Positions 8,623 to 19,462 of a stretch of 64,000 nt of DNA are shown here, piece after piece. The first letter of the stretch is position 1. Each line of letters begins with the position of its first letter. A program made the position numbers and the translations under genes. This DNA comes from Oncomelania hupensis (Eukaryota; Mollusca; Gastropoda; Littorinimorpha; Pomatiopsidae): the NCBI GenBank assembly GCA_036898135.1, contig CM072511.1, forward strand, positions 42,774,103-42,838,102. The letters are read 5' to 3'. Under the pieces are notes generated by a model, which saw only the letters and a list, made by a program, of their open reading frames with translations, had not been told where the DNA came from and made no database searches.

Positions 8623-11600
8623 AACGTCGCCCTCGTCAGTTGCGGTTGTCATCGGCCCAGGGTCAAAGACGACGATCACGTGGGTTTTCCTGGAGTCAGT
8701 GCATCCTCCGTTGTCTCCTTCTTCCGTCGGATGTCCGACGCAGTCGACGTTGTCAGCTCCCAGAATGCATTCGCTGGGTCTCACGGTCAGGTTGGCTTCT
8801 GCGGGACGGTGGAATAGCTCCCTCAAGGTCTGCAGATGCTCCTTCCAGGTCTGGGTGTGGACTTCATGTTCGACCAAAGTCGTAGAGCCAGGGACATCGC
8901 TGAAGTTGTGGGGAAACTCGCCCATAAGGTCCTTGAGCTCCATCTTTTGACCTTCCGTCAAGCTCGGTCGTAGCTTAACATCATCGATGCCTTCTTTGCT
9001 GTGGAAGTCTCCCAGTTCCAACAGTTCTTCGCTGTCAAAGCTGTTGTCGGTCACAGCTGCTGTGGCTGCGTGCACAGTCTCTGATGGCCTTTCCACGTAC
9101 AGCTTAAGGAGGTTGGCGTGGTATGTCTTGGAATGCTGACCGACCTTCACCTTGTAGTCGTTGATCCCCACCACGGTCTCCACTTCGTACGGGCCTTTCC
9201 ACTGCATCAGCAACTTATTGTGATCAGTAGGTAGCAGCACCAGCACTTTGTTGCCAGGTTTGAACTTCCTGCTCACGGCCCTACGATCGTAGTAGTGCTT
9301 TCCACAGTCTTGGGACTTCTTCAGGTTTTCTCTGGCTATCTCGAGAGTCTGCTCCAGTTTCTCCCGTAGCTCAAACACGTACTGGTAGCTGTTCTTCACC
9401 TCTGGGGTGTCTACTTCTTTCGTCCACAGTTCTTTTAGGATATGCATCGGCCCTCTGATGGTTCTTCCGTACAGCAGCTCGAACGGAGAAAAGCCGGTGG
9501 ACTCCTGCGGTACTTCTCTGTAGGCGAAAAGTAAGGCGTTGATGTAGCGATGCCATTGTCTGGGCTGCTCGCTGCACAGTTTCTTCAGGGTGGACTTCAA
9601 CGTAGCATTGAACTTTTCGACAAGCCCGTTGCACATCGGATGGTAGGGTGTCGTAGTCAAATGCCGGATGCTCAGCAGTCTGTTCACCTCCTTCATGCAG
9701 TCAGAGACGAACTGCGTCCCGAGGTCTGTCAGGATCTCTTCAGGCACTCCGAGTCTGCTGAACATGTCCACCAGCGCCTCTGCAACAGTCTCAGTGTCAA
9801 TCTTCTTCAGAGGCACTGCTTCTGGGTACCGAGTCGCATAGTCCACTAAAGTCAGTACCCACCGATGACCTTCTTCACTCGGAGGTGGTCTTATTTCGCC
9901 GATTAAGTCTAAGGCCACCCTCTTGAAAGGTCGGTCGATCAGAGGCATCCTCTGCATAGGCACTTTCGGGACCCTTCCTCGAGGTATGGTCTTCTGGCAA
10001 ATATCACATGATCGGCAGAAACGGCTGACGTCCGCATGAAGTCCTGGCCAGTAGAACACCGCCTGGATTCTGTCCGACGTCTTCTTGATGCCTAGGTGAC
10101 CTCCCATAATTGAGTCATGCGCTACTTCCATCACCTGGCGCCTTAAGGGTAATGGTACCAGTACTTGACGTAGTGGTTTACCTCCGTTGACCCTCGGGTG
10201 CTGGAAGATTCGGTACAGGATCTTGGCCTTCACCTCAAAATAGACCGTGCCACTGCGTTTGGTCACGTGATCTTGGCGGTTCCTGTACTTGTTTAAAGTG
10301 CTATCAGCTTCCTGGAGCTGAATCAGCTTATCTCTGTCCACGATGGCAGCTTTAGAGTTGTCGGCGACCTTCAGTGGCGTAGACGTCTTGTCTCTCTTGG
10401 CCTGGGCCCTGGTAGTAACAGCACCGACGATCTCTGGTCGGCAGGGCTGAGCCGGAGTAACCACATTGTCCCGTAGCAGCTCTGTAAGGTCTCCATCGGG
10501 AAACGGCAATGGATCCTCCTCCACAACTTCGACGTGTTGGGTTGAGGCAGGACTCCATTCTGGATCGGGGTCGTCGGGTCGTCTTGCGCCGTCGATATTC
10601 CCGATCATCAAATCATACAGCGGCTTCTTCAGGCAAACCGCTTCGACTTCGCCTATGTAGAAAGGGGTGTTGACATGAATCTTCGCAACTGGCGCTCTCA
10701 CACATTTGCTGTCGGCCATAAGTGTCCATTTTGAATCGCCAGTGAACTGTTCTTTAGCGATTAGGTCTTCTCTGACGATGATCCCACTGCAGCCAGAGTC
10801 TCTTAAAACAGTCACTTCATGATTTCCGACGCGTCCCTTGGAAACAGGCATGTTCTGTACGGTCACCGCTGCGCTGGCGACGACGGGGATGGATTTCCCG
10901 TTGGCAAGGAGGAGTTGGCCATCAGTCATGCACTCTTGCACGTCCGCAAGGGTAGCTGTGCGCTCGGTCTCACTCGGAAGAATGACGCTCCCGCCGCACA
11001 CCTGATGGTCAGATCTACTGGTTTGCCGTTGATTGGAAAACCGCCTCTGCCGGTTGCCCGCCGCTGCATTGTCTGTTGTGCTCCGCTGTCCGCTACTTTT
11101 GTTTTGAGGACAAATAGCCGCCCTGTGGTCTGTAGCGTTGCAGGTGAAACAGCCTCTTGAATGCCCTTCCCTGGGAGGAGGCGTGGAGTCTGTCTGTCTC
11201 TGGCTCGTCTGGCTTCCCTGGATCTGGTTCACATGGTTTCCAGTCTTCTGAAAATGTTTCGTCGCGCTGGGTGGCCCCAGGGTTTTCCCATGAGCGATGA
11301 GATATCTTTCAGCAGCCTCAGTCACATCTTTAAGCGTCTGCAGCTTTTGTTCTTCTAAGTGGGTCGCTAGGTCCTTGTGACAGGCATTGAGAAATTGTTC
11401 CTTCACGATCAGGTCATGGAGACTGTCGTAAGACTTCGTTTCGCCTGATAACTCCACCCACTTGTGTAGATATGACGACAGGCGCTCCACAAACTGCTTT
11501 GGCGTCTCGTCTGACTTAGGCCGGCATTCACGGAAGCGTTTACGGTAGCCCTTCTCTGTAAAGTTGTAGCACTGCAACAGGGCCTCTTTCAAGACGTCGT

Positions 11601-12087
11601 AGTTTTTGGCGTCATCGTTCGACAGTCTGGTGTAAACTTCGAGAGCTTGCCCCGTCAGAAGTGCACTCAGTCGAATTGCCCAGTCTTGAGGTTGCCAGTT
11701 AGAGCTTTCAGCGAACCTTTCGAATCTCGCCAGATAACTGTCAATCTGGTCCTTCCCGTCGACGAAAGCTGGCAATTTTGGAGCCGTGTTGTCACTGATA
11801 ACTTGTGGCGCATGCTGCTGTTGCTGGATGCGCGCCATTTCTAGCTGGAACTCAAGACGCTTCAGCTCGAATTCTCTGTCTTTTTCTTGCCGCTGCTGTT
11901 CAATTTCTAGACGCTTCTGTTCTAATTCTATTTCTTTTTCTAGACGCTTCTCTTCCAATTCTCTTTCTTCGCGCCTTCGCTGTTCTTCTCTTTCTTCACG
12001 CAATATTCTCTCCTGGCATTTGACGTACTCCGTCAGCTGTTTGCCTTTTAGATTTAGTTCAACCCCTTTCTGCCAGAAGTCAGCCAT
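8599..12087 (-). CDS. Gag-PR-INT polyprotein with RT core deleted in frame
   Basis: This 1162-codon ORF starts MADFWQKG. A long E/R/K-rich coiled coil (about 25-85) precedes the gag domain. One CX2CX4HX4C knuckle lies near 312-325, protease DSG near 426, the HHCC integrase finger near 659-698, and integrase D (LDLIGE, ~725), D (LTDLGTQF, ~787) and E (NGLVEKF, ~822). After a spacer the RT begins (LVEHEVHT) but near residue 1078 jumps directly to the post-catalytic part of RT (TWKEHLQTLRELF...). About 160 residues with the catalytic Asp pair are absent without loss of frame. The last 45 residues are not typical and RNase H is lacking. All visible PR and INT catalytic residues are kept. It is 59% of a full Gmr1-like coding length or more, so a selected non-autonomous form is possible. 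Confidence 0.93.
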   Translation of the reverse strand: MADFWQKGVELNLKGKQLTEYVKCQERILREEREEQRRREERELEEKRLEKEIELEQKRLEIEQQRQEKDREFELKRLEFQLEMARIQQQQHAPQVISDNTAPKLPAFVDGKDQIDSYLARFERFAESSNWQPQDWAIRLSALLTGQALEVYTRLSNDDAKNYDVLKEALLQCYNFTEKGYRKRFRECRPKSDETPKQFVERLSSYLHKWVELSGETKSYDSLHDLIVKEQFLNACHKDLATHLEEQKLQTLKDVTEAAERYLIAHGKTLGPPSATKHFQKTGNHVNQIQGSQTSQRQTDSTPPPREGHSRGCFTCNATDHRAAICPQNKSSGQRSTTDNAAAGNRQRRFSNQRQTSRSDHQVCGGSVILPSETERTATLADVQECMTDGQLLLANGKSIPVVASAAVTVQNMPVSKGRVGNHEVTVLRDSGCSGIIVREDLIAKEQFTGDSKWTLMADSKCVRAPVAKIHVNTPFYIGEVEAVCLKKPLYDLMIGNIDGARRPDDPDPEWSPASTQHVEVVEEDPLPFPDGDLTELLRDNVVTPAQPCRPEIVGAVTTRAQAKRDKTSTPLKVADNSKAAIVDRDKLIQLQEADSTLNKYRNRQDHVTKRSGTVYFEVKAKILYRIFQHPRVNGGKPLRQVLVPLPLRRQVMEVAHDSIMGGHLGIKKTSDRIQAVFYWPGLHADVSRFCRSCDICQKTIPRGRVPKVPMQRMPLIDRPFKRVALDLIGEIRPPPSEEGHRWVLTLVDYATRYPEAVPLKKIDTETVAEALVDMFSRLGVPEEILTDLGTQFVSDCMKEVNRLLSIRHLTTTPYHPMCNGLVEKFNATLKSTLKKLCSEQPRQWHRYINALLFAYREVPQESTGFSPFELLYGRTIRGPMHILKELWTKEVDTPEVKNSYQYVFELREKLEQTLEIARENLKKSQDCGKHYYDRRAVSRKFKPGNKVLVLLPTDHNKLLMQWKGPYEVETVVGINDYKVKVGQHSKTYHANLLKLYVERPSETVHAATAAVTDNSFDSEELLELGDFHSKEGIDDVKLRPSLTEGQKMELKDLMGEFPHNFSDVPGSTTLVEHEVHTQTWKEHLQTLRELFHRPAEANLTVRPSECILGADNVDCVGHPTEEGDNGGCTDSRKTHVIVVFDPGPMTTATDEGDVSLRMKDH

Positions 12088-12095
12088 CTTGATGC

Positions 12096-12188
12096 TTCTG
12101 GAAAGTTCTTTTCAAGAAAGTTCTTTTCTGGAAGGTTCTTCTTCTAGAAAGTTCTTGACTGTAGAGTTCTTTTTTTTCTGGAAAGTTC
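12096..12188. promoter_or_regulatory. Cluster of five perfect heat-shock elements
   Basis: TTCnnGAAnnTTC, the three-unit HSF site, occurs at 12096-12108, 12111-12123, 12126-12138, 12142-12154 and 12176-12188. They lie 9-101 bp upstream of the gag start in the 5' leader of element 2. The run is a tandem array of about 15-bp units (TTCTGGAAAGTTCTT). HSF binding and heat induction are inferred from the known HSF consensus. A looser TTCTAGAAC continuation lies near 12207-12222. Confidence 0.7.
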
Positions 12189-12630
12189 TTGACTGTGCTG
12201 TACCTTTCTAGACTGTTCTAGAACAGCACGCTTTCTGCAGTAGCGCTGATGCTTGTCACTAGTCGCCTTCGTTGACGCAGGCCCCGCTGTCCTCGTCGTA
12301 TGCGACGCTGCACCACGCTGGTGTTGATGTATACGCTCCTGTGCTGAAGTAGACGCGACGTCCGCTCGCCGCTCTCTGTAACACTGGCGATGTAGCTCCG
12401 AGACTGTTCCTCGACGTAGTCTTGCGGCAGCTACGTAGTCCCGATCTGTTGTTCGCTCACGAAGCAACTCTTCGGCGACTACACGCCCTTGCAGTCAACC
12501 CGAACCTATCGGTGATGTAGTCCCAGTATGTTGGCCCCTCTCGACGCAACTCGTTGGCGGCTACCCTCGATGACTGCCTCTCGTAACGTTGACTCGCTTG
12601 TTGTAGCAGTTGAACCCTTGGCTATGGCGT

Positions 12631-12650
12631 GAATCGCGGCTTGACCCCCA
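12631..12650 (-). promoter_or_regulatory. Primer-binding site of element 2
   Basis: Three bases inside the 5' LTR the - strand reads TGGGGGTCAAGCCGCGATTC. Its complement fits a tRNA 3' end: part of the T loop (GAAT), five T-stem bases, seven acceptor bases, a discriminator C, then CCA. I could not name the tRNA. Confidence 0.6.
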
Positions 12651-12653
12651 AAA

Positions 12654-13285
12654 TGTTACACTCAGTTCGATGATGGTGTTTGTCGTTATCAGTATTTGAT
12701 TCAGCCCCGATGCTGAATTCCTGATAGTTGTGTAACTCAGATTCGTTTATTCACACAGCCTGCTCAATCAGCTTACAAGTCACAAAGTCGACGTATGAAG
12801 TTTTCCACTTTTATTCAGCATACATCAACAACTGCATACAATTCTCAATTCAACAACTTTCACAGCAACTTTCCAAATCACTATCAACAACTTTTCTCTC
12901 TCCACAGGAACTCGGCACACGATTAAATAACCTCTCTCTTTTCTGGAACAATTGGGTACATGGTAGAAATGACGTACTGCCACCAATCGAATAAAAGATC
13001 GTCATCACTGACTTACGTCAATACATATTTTTATATCTTCCAGAACGACCTCTTGCTTCGACATGTATCGGGAAGTTTCTATCAAGAGTAAACACGCATA
13101 TCCAGAAGATTCTCAAATAATATCGACTAACGCAAATTATCAACGTTATACAAAGCCTCTCCTAACAACAATGCAAACTCAAATCAAAGGTAAATAAACT
13201 CCATTATTGAATACTTTGCAAATCGAAACGATTAGATCTATCGTACACGCTTCCGACATACTTTCGTTCACGTTTCAACGTAACA
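12654..13285 (-). repeat. 5' LTR of element 2
   Basis: This is the 632-bp partner of 7584-8215. It is followed on the left by the primer-binding site and on the right by the CATTG target repeat. Confidence 0.95.
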
Positions 13286-13290
13286 CATTG

Positions 13291-14866
13291 ACCTCCTGGG
13301 TTGTCAGGGGCCTGCAGCGGGTCAGCGACTGGGAGATGATACAAGGCCGGGGTGATACGCCCGGTACAGGAACCCGTCTGTAATATAGTACAGACGCTGT
13401 ATCAGCGGGGGATAGGGATAGTGTGGATTCGGGGCCTGTGGTAGGATAGCCCTTCTCAGAATTCAAATTTGGTTTGACCGGTCATGGGTTGAGCCAGTGC
13501 ATATACCAACAGTCAAACAATGCATCTAGATTTACTGGGCCAAAGTGGAGTTTATTGGCAGCCGCTAGTATAAGATACATTCGGCGCATTAGGATGGGGT
13601 TGGCAACAGGGCGAATATTTATACATTGGGAGCATGGCGGAAAGCAGGTGTGAGGGTACAGGGCAAAGGGGTTGTAGGTCTGGGCGGTACTGGGGACTTT
13701 AATCTATGTGGAGGGACGGCATGGCATGGGGTATTTACACATGGGGCTAACGGAGCATACAAGCATAAATCCAAACATGTCATGGGTCATATACAAGGTA
13801 GAAAATATGTGCAAGGGATAAATACAAGTCACAGCAACACATCAAGGCAAAACTATAAACATGAACATACATATTGACAGGACGCATGAACATGATGGGC
13901 GAACGACGGGTGATGGGTCTGCTATAGGACAAAGAGTAAGTTCCCTCTCTTACCTTGACTTAAGACGGGTGGAAGCACAAGGGTACTGTCGAAACTCAGA
14001 GGTCACTCGGTGATGGAGACGTGTTTTCGGACAGGTTGTGACTTCGAGGCAGGAAAGCTGGGGTCTGACACTATGTCAGGGTTTGTTGCAGACTTTAAGG
14101 CGATGGCCCGGGGGGCGGGGCTTAAGCGACTGGGCGAGCGGGCCTGCTAGTGATGGCTGGTTAGGGAGAAATGATGGCTGGCTGAGCGTGGTGTTGAGTG
14201 CTTGCAGCCTAGCCTCAGAGGTGCAATTGCACGCCTTGTCACAGCTATAAAGACATACAGTCTCTTTATGGATAAGAGCGAAAATTTACGATTGTGTACA
14301 TGTTGTATACAGCGGGGCGGTTATGGAGCAAAGAACCCCTGATGTGCGGCGGATGGGTCTGGTCCACATGACAACATCTACCTAACCGGATGTGGACGCC
14401 ATCATCGCCGTAGCTCTCCTTCTGCATCATCACTGGGGCAGACGTGCAACAACGGTGCAGTAGTAAACTTCCGGATCTACGCCACGAAGACAACTGCAGC
14501 GTCTTCAGTGTGTGTGGCTGTGACCCCAGCGTCGGCTGTTAATTCCGCGCCGGGAGTGTTTGATCCGCGAAACACGGTTAGTAAACGGAAACTGTGTATT
14601 CTATAATCTCTAAACCATCAAAGTGAAATATTGGTGTCGGTGCTAATGCAAAAGAGTAGAGTCGAGTGACGTCCTCAGAAGGGACAACGACTTCTGCTAG
14701 TGTTGAACTCTGAAAGCAACTGTGTGCAATTATTATAAAGAACTGCGTGAACTTACTGAGTAATCTGCGTGCACTCATCAAATTGACTGGGTGAAAGTAT
14801 TACATTAACTGTGTGCACTTGTTTGTCATCTGTGTGAATCTGTTTATATGCTGGAACTGGAAGTAA
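13291..14866. other. Non-coding stretch, possibly remainder of LTR 1
   Basis: No coding, RNA or known repeat was recognised. It is richer in GC than its surroundings and directly continues the sequence broken by element 2, so it may contain the rest of the first element's 3' LTR. Near its end (14700-14860) a short motif like CTGYGTGMACTT recurs about six times. Confidence 0.4.
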
Positions 14867-15500
14867 TTGTATGATTCCCGCATTCCAAAATCTGCCCATA
14901 TAACTCCTCATCTTAAATCCCTACACTGGCTTCCCATTGAACAGAGAATTGAGTACAAAATTGCTTGCCTCTGCTTCAATGGTCTCTCTTCATCCGGCCC
15001 TTCTTATCTCAAAACCATGGTTAACCCCTACATACCCTCTAGAACCCTTCGATCTTCTTCTGCCCAAAATCTCTCCATTCCACGAGTGAACAAGTCCTTT
15101 GGCAAACGCTCATTTTCATTTTCTGCTCCCACCGTCTGGAACTCCCTTCCCATGTCTCTCCATTCTTCCCAAACATCTGCTGCCTTTCGTTCTGGCCTCA
15201 AGACCCATCTGTTCAAACGTTCCTTTGCTGACATCACAATTTAAATTCGTGTTGAACTTGGCTTGTGTGTGTGTGTGTGTGTATGTGGGTGTGTGTGTGG
15301 GTGTGGGTGTGGGTGTGTGTGCGGGTGTGCGTGTGCGTGTGTGTGTGTGTGTGCGTGCGTGTTTATATTATGTAATTACATTCTGTATGTTTTGTTTACC
15401 ATGTTTTTATATTGTTATTGTTTATGTGAATGTAAAGCGCTCTGAGCTTTCATTAGAAAGGGCGCTATATAAATGTTAATTATTATTATTATTATTATGA
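14867..15500 (+). mobile_element. L2-clade LINE 3' end fragment
   Basis: An ORF (14867-15244) encodes the C-terminal tail typical of L2-like ORF2 (LHWLPIEQRIEYKI, PYIPSRTLRSS, FSFSAPTVWNSLP, FRSGLKTHLF). The 3' UTR ends with the L2-type tail TAAAGCGCTCTGAGC...GGGCGCTATATAAATG followed by (ATT)n at about 15478-15497. The copy is 5' truncated and lacks RT. A GT-rich microsatellite (15265-15360) lies within the 3' UTR. Confidence 0.85.
15265..15360. repeat. Imperfect (GT)n microsatellite
   Basis: GT-rich tract with interspersed GGGTGT and GCGTGT, inside the 3' UTR of the L2 fragment. Confidence 0.9.
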
Positions 15501-16168
15501 TTTGATGTATCTGTGAATTTAATGTATGTGTAAAGGGTTTAATGTATATATGAATAGTCGAATGAGAAATAGTATTACAGAGGGCAAAGAGAAATAATTG
15601 TGTATTCCTTGTCCTTGTCTGTAAGCACGTGTGTGGCAATGTATGAGTATAGTAAACAGAGATAGAACACACACCTTTATACTGAGCGTCAGACAGCCAC
15701 ACTCACACACTCATTCAATACACTAAAAGTAGTTATACATATATATATTTAGATTATAATACACAAAAACCATCCGTTACAATAAGTTATCTAAAACATT
15801 TGCATTAAGAGTGTATTAGTCTAAAATTTATCAAGGGGTATGACCAAGCAAGCACATCATTAATAAATCACACACAATTTGTGCACTGTTGCACCAGAAC
15901 TTATCACAGACATGCCCATACACATGCATAATTAAAAACATAATTTGGAATAAACATAAAATAGCATACACACAAAATCACATAAAACTTAAAAATTTAC
16001 TCTAAATAATCCTTGTAAAGAGACTAGCACGCGTGCATGCACAAATACACACACACACACACACACGGACACACCCCTACACACACACACACACACTCAC
16101 TAACACTCACACACATGCAGTACATGTTTGCATTTTGTTGCATTTTAACACACATACATCAGTGCAGG
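15501..16168. other. Non-coding, contains (CA)n
   Basis: No gene seen. A (CA)n tract lies at about 16045-16115. The right part is probably the 3' UTR of the LINE at 16169-17866. Confidence 0.5.
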
Positions 16169-17866
16169 TTAAAGCAGATCTGCAACAGGTCCAGACTTCA
16201 TCTGATTCAAGATTGACCTGGGGATAAAAGTTTTCTTGCAGCGTTCTGTTTTGAGAATGGGGACGCAGTAGCGTTTACCCAGTGGCAGAAGGTGGTACTG
16301 ACGAGCCAAAATGTGGCTGCTGTCATTCAAAATGCTTTCTGCCTTCTTCACCACACGACATTCATACAGCTCATTCAAACTTCTCTGTGTTCTACCAACA
16401 ACCTTGCTACACACATTCACCACACGATCAAGCACACTCCTGTTACCCACACTCAAACCTTCGTACCAGCAAATAAAAGAAAAGGTAAGAAGGGACTCAA
16501 TAAAAGAACCGTAAAACAGTTGGAGGATGTCCGGAGCGACGTTCAGCTTACGAAGCCTCTGAAGGCAGTAGATGCGTGATTGACACTTGCGGTGGATTGA
16601 TTCAGTATTAGCATTGAAGTTAAGGTTCGAATCCACTATGGTACCGAGGTACTTGTACTCAACCACCCGCCCAACCTGGGTACCACGGATCGAAAGAGAA
16701 GGAATAGGGGTGGAATTTCTCCTGAAGTCGATAATCATCTCCTTAGTTTTGCTGACATTAAGATCAAGATAGTTTGCATCACACCAGGCGCTGAAACGCC
16801 CAACTTGAGCAAAGTATTCAGAATCAGAGTTTGAAAGGTCCTGGATAGCCGAGTCATCAGAATATTTAATGATAGGGATTGAGGGAGTTCCTTGACAGTC
16901 GGTAGTATAGAGTGTGAAAAGAACGGGAGAGAGGACAGTTCCTTGAGGTGCGCCGGTGTACGTGGTTTTAGGCAGAGAGAGAGCAGACTGAAAGCGGACA
17001 GATTGAGTTCTCTGGACAAAAAAGTCCACGACCCACAAAACGAGTCGTGGAGTGACATTGAAGGAAAGTAGTTTTTGAGCCATGAGGTGAGGTTGTATAG
17101 TGTTGAAGGCAGATGAGAAATCGACAAAGAGAATACGGACAAAAGAGCCAGGTTTTTCAAGATGATAGAGAGCGTTGTGGAGAAGAGTCAGGACTGCATC
17201 GTTAGTGCTTCTATTTCTTTGATAGGCGAACTGGAGAGGATCGTGAAAGGGCTGTGTGAAAGAGAGAAGCCGGGATAGGATGATGCGCTCAAAACATTTC
17301 ATGAGAATGGACGTCAGAGCGACAGGGCGGTAGTCATTGAGAATTTTAGGTTTGTTGTTCTTAGGGACAGGACAGATGGTAGAGTTTTTCCAAGAGTCAG
17401 GCACGATGCAGTCCCTAAGAGACAAGGTGAACAGGCGGCCGGACACAAGGCTCAGCTGGGCGGCACATGCCTTCAGGAGACGTCAACCGATGCCGTCCGG
17501 ACCCGCGGCTTTTCGAGTGTTCAACCGACGAAAGGTGGTTTCGACGAGAGCACTGTCGATCGCGATATGCTCAAAGTCGTCCGAATCGGCATCGGCGACC
17601 TGCTCCCTGAGTTGCGAGACAACGGCATCGAGATCGCTACGCGTGTCCTCCCTCTCGAATCGGCAGTAAAACTCGTTGAGCTCTTCCGCAAAGCACGCTT
17701 GCTCGTCGAGAGGGAGACAACCGCTACTCGCCTTAGCTTTCCCCTGACCCGTCAGCGTCTTTAGGCCTCGCCACGCGTCGCTAAGGTTACCTCTGACAAA
17801 TATATGATAATAATTTTTAGTTTGCATAGTTTGCAGGAAATTGGCTAAAACGAAATGTTTAACCAT
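16169..17866 (-). pseudogene. Rex1/L2-type LINE reverse transcriptase, one nonsense codon
   Basis: One continuous reading frame with a single TGA at 17480-17482 encodes the end of the linker after the endonuclease (SDAWRGLKTLTG, FAEELNEFYCRFE, RRLNTRKAAGPDGIG), the full RT (NDYRPVALTSILMKCFERI, LQFAYQRNRSTNDAV, FVDFSSAFNTIQP, TGAPQGTVLSPVLF, YSDDSA, LNVSKTKEMIIDFRR, YKYLGTIVD) and the C-terminal region ending near 16169. The endonuclease is missing, so the copy is 5' truncated. The catalytic Asp pair is intact; Ser after Tyr/Phe is normal in this family. The C-terminal half is open from 17446. Clade placement (Rex1, L2 or CR1 group) is by recollection of family motifs. Confidence 0.88.
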
Positions 17867-17899
17867 TTATTATTTTACTTTAACTTTTTTATATTGCAC

Positions 17900-17945
17900 T
17901 TTTCCAGCTCAAGAACTGCTTAAAGCGCTGACCGATACAGGGTTT
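17900..17945 (+). repeat. SINE 3' fragment
   Basis: CTTAAAGCGCTGACCGATACAGGG resembles the 3' part of the SINE at 19463 (CTTAAGGCGCTGGCCGATACAGG). Only this short piece remains. Confidence 0.5.
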
Positions 17946-18022
17946 TGAAGACGCCATAGCCTTAGGCACATGGTCTGACGTCCCGGACAATTAGGCACAA
18001 TTATGAATGGGGGAGCTGGGAC

Positions 18023-18252
18023 CTAGTGCTTACACTTTTCCGTCTAGGACATGAGCGTTAGGATCTTTAAAGTCCGTGCGATAGAATGCGTGTATGCACA
18101 GACTAGACCTCGGTTTATACTCTCATCCGAAGAAAAGCTAGTGTGTGCACTTTCCCATCTAGGACATGAGCGTTAGGATCTTTAAAGTCCGTGCGATAGA
18201 ACGCGTGTATGCACAGACTAGACCTCGGTATATAATCTCATCCGAAGAAAAG
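18023..18252. repeat. 115-bp tandem duplication
   Basis: Two adjacent 115-bp copies (18023-18137 and 18138-18252) share TCTAGGACATGAGCGTTAGG and CGTGTATGCACAGACTAGAC with few differences. The function is unknown. Confidence 0.9.
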
Positions 18253-19142
18253 TTCTAAAGCCTCTCCTTTACAGCTCAAAGTGTGTACAGATTTAGGAGA
18301 AACGTTATACGTTAGAATATAAGCTACATAGGAGGAAACATACACTTGAACTAAATAAAGAATGATCTATATGAAAAAAAAATAATGATCAAAGAAGTCA
18401 GTAACATTAGCATACAACTAGAAAGTCATACATATCATGCTTAGTATGTAGATTTTGAATAATTGGATTTTTTATCGTAAATTTTTAGATCACAAAGAGA
18501 TATCTGCTAGGTACTCTGTTCTACTATTAGGACCAAATAAGCTACAAAGTGAATTATTCAGATTTGGAAAATATTTTCTTACCTGATGACGAGAAGATGA
18601 AAACTAATCCATTATGTTTTCATGATTTATGTCACAAGAGAATCATGTCGTCACACAGTATGTTGCCTAATCAAAACAGCAACTTCATGAAACTACACAT
18701 TTTATTGTCACATTTGTATAAATCATAATTATATTTTGTCTTCTAACAGTGCGTTTACCTTGTTAATGTACAAATCACTTAGTAATACTTTTGTTACTTT
18801 CTATGTAAACAACACAAAATATATTGTACTCACAACATCACATTTAATCCAACATGTTTTTATTTACAAGATAGGCCTACTTCTCTCTAATAATGCACAA
18901 GTCTTGTTAATTAGCAGATAGCAACACTATTTTTGTCTTCATTTTTTATATCCAGCAACACATTTGATTTATGTCAGAATCAGCCAGTTTTGAGAAAAAA
19001 GTTTAAAACTACACAACCTTGAATGAGTGGATTGATGGATTTGTTTTAATATCTGAATGACTGAGACAGACAAGTGTCCCGGATACCAGGATGGTGCGTA
19101 AACGTTTACAGTTGGTTTTTTTTGTTAACCTCTGACTACGAA
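18253..19142. other. No recognisable feature
   Basis: AT-rich sequence without credible coding or repeat structure. Confidence 0.5.
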
Positions 19143-19450
19143 GGGTGTCGGATAGCGCAGTGGTTGGAGCACTCGCTACTGTGTCGTAAGTAAAGCACCA
19201 TCCAGTGTGGTTAGCATTTGGATGGGTGACCACAATACGTGAAGCGACAAATAACAACGCCCCCAGTTGACTCAGTTGTGGCTGAGTACCTATACTCTCT
19301 TGAGGGTGGGTAAGGTAAAGCAGCGAGGGAGAGAGATGGGCATCACCCTCATTACGCTGGCCCAAGATAAGTGTGATCTCCAACATCACGCTCCCCTACG
19401 GCCACAAGGTTATGGGACTACCTTTATCTTTTATCTACAAGGCGGCCTAT
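19143..19450 (+). mobile_element. tRNA/5S-like chimeric SINE, copy 1
   Basis: The head contains a tRNA-like A box (TAGCGCAGTGGTTGGAGCA). It is followed by a stretch aligning with the internal part of 5S rRNA (TCGTAAGTAAAGCA, then GGTTAGCATTTGGATGGGTG). A unique body follows (AAGCAGCGAGGGAGAGAGAT, CCAAGATAAGTGTGATCTCC, ACGCTCCCCTACGGCCA). The body is shared with copies at 19463 and 58597. Pol III transcription is inferred from the boxes. Confidence 0.75.
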
Positions 19451-19462
19451 AGCTGTATACGT

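Larger units (their letters stand above)
7584..13285 (-). mobile_element. Complete Gmr1-like LTR retrotransposon with RT deletion (element 2)
   Basis: This is a full element of 5702 bp bounded by 632-bp LTRs in direct orientation, with 5-bp target repeats, a primer-binding site, a polypurine tract and one long ORF on the - strand. The LTRs differ at about one site (7828 T versus 12898 C), so the insertion is young. The ORF encodes gag, protease and integrase, but the RT core and RNase H are missing. The copy should therefore depend on enzyme from another element. It interrupts sequence that follows the start of element 1's 3' LTR. Confidence 0.93.

Noticed and set aside
11786..12211. Ser/Cys-rich ORF on the + strand
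   Set aside because: Antisense shadow of the E/R/K-rich coiled coil of gag on the - strand.
14038..14250. 70-codon ORF in a GC-richer stretch
   Set aside because: No domain, no homologue I recognise, no splice or start context; likely chance.
19180..19240. 5S rRNA gene
   Set aside because: Only the internal 5S-like part is present, with a tRNA-like head and a SINE body, repeated in several copies.
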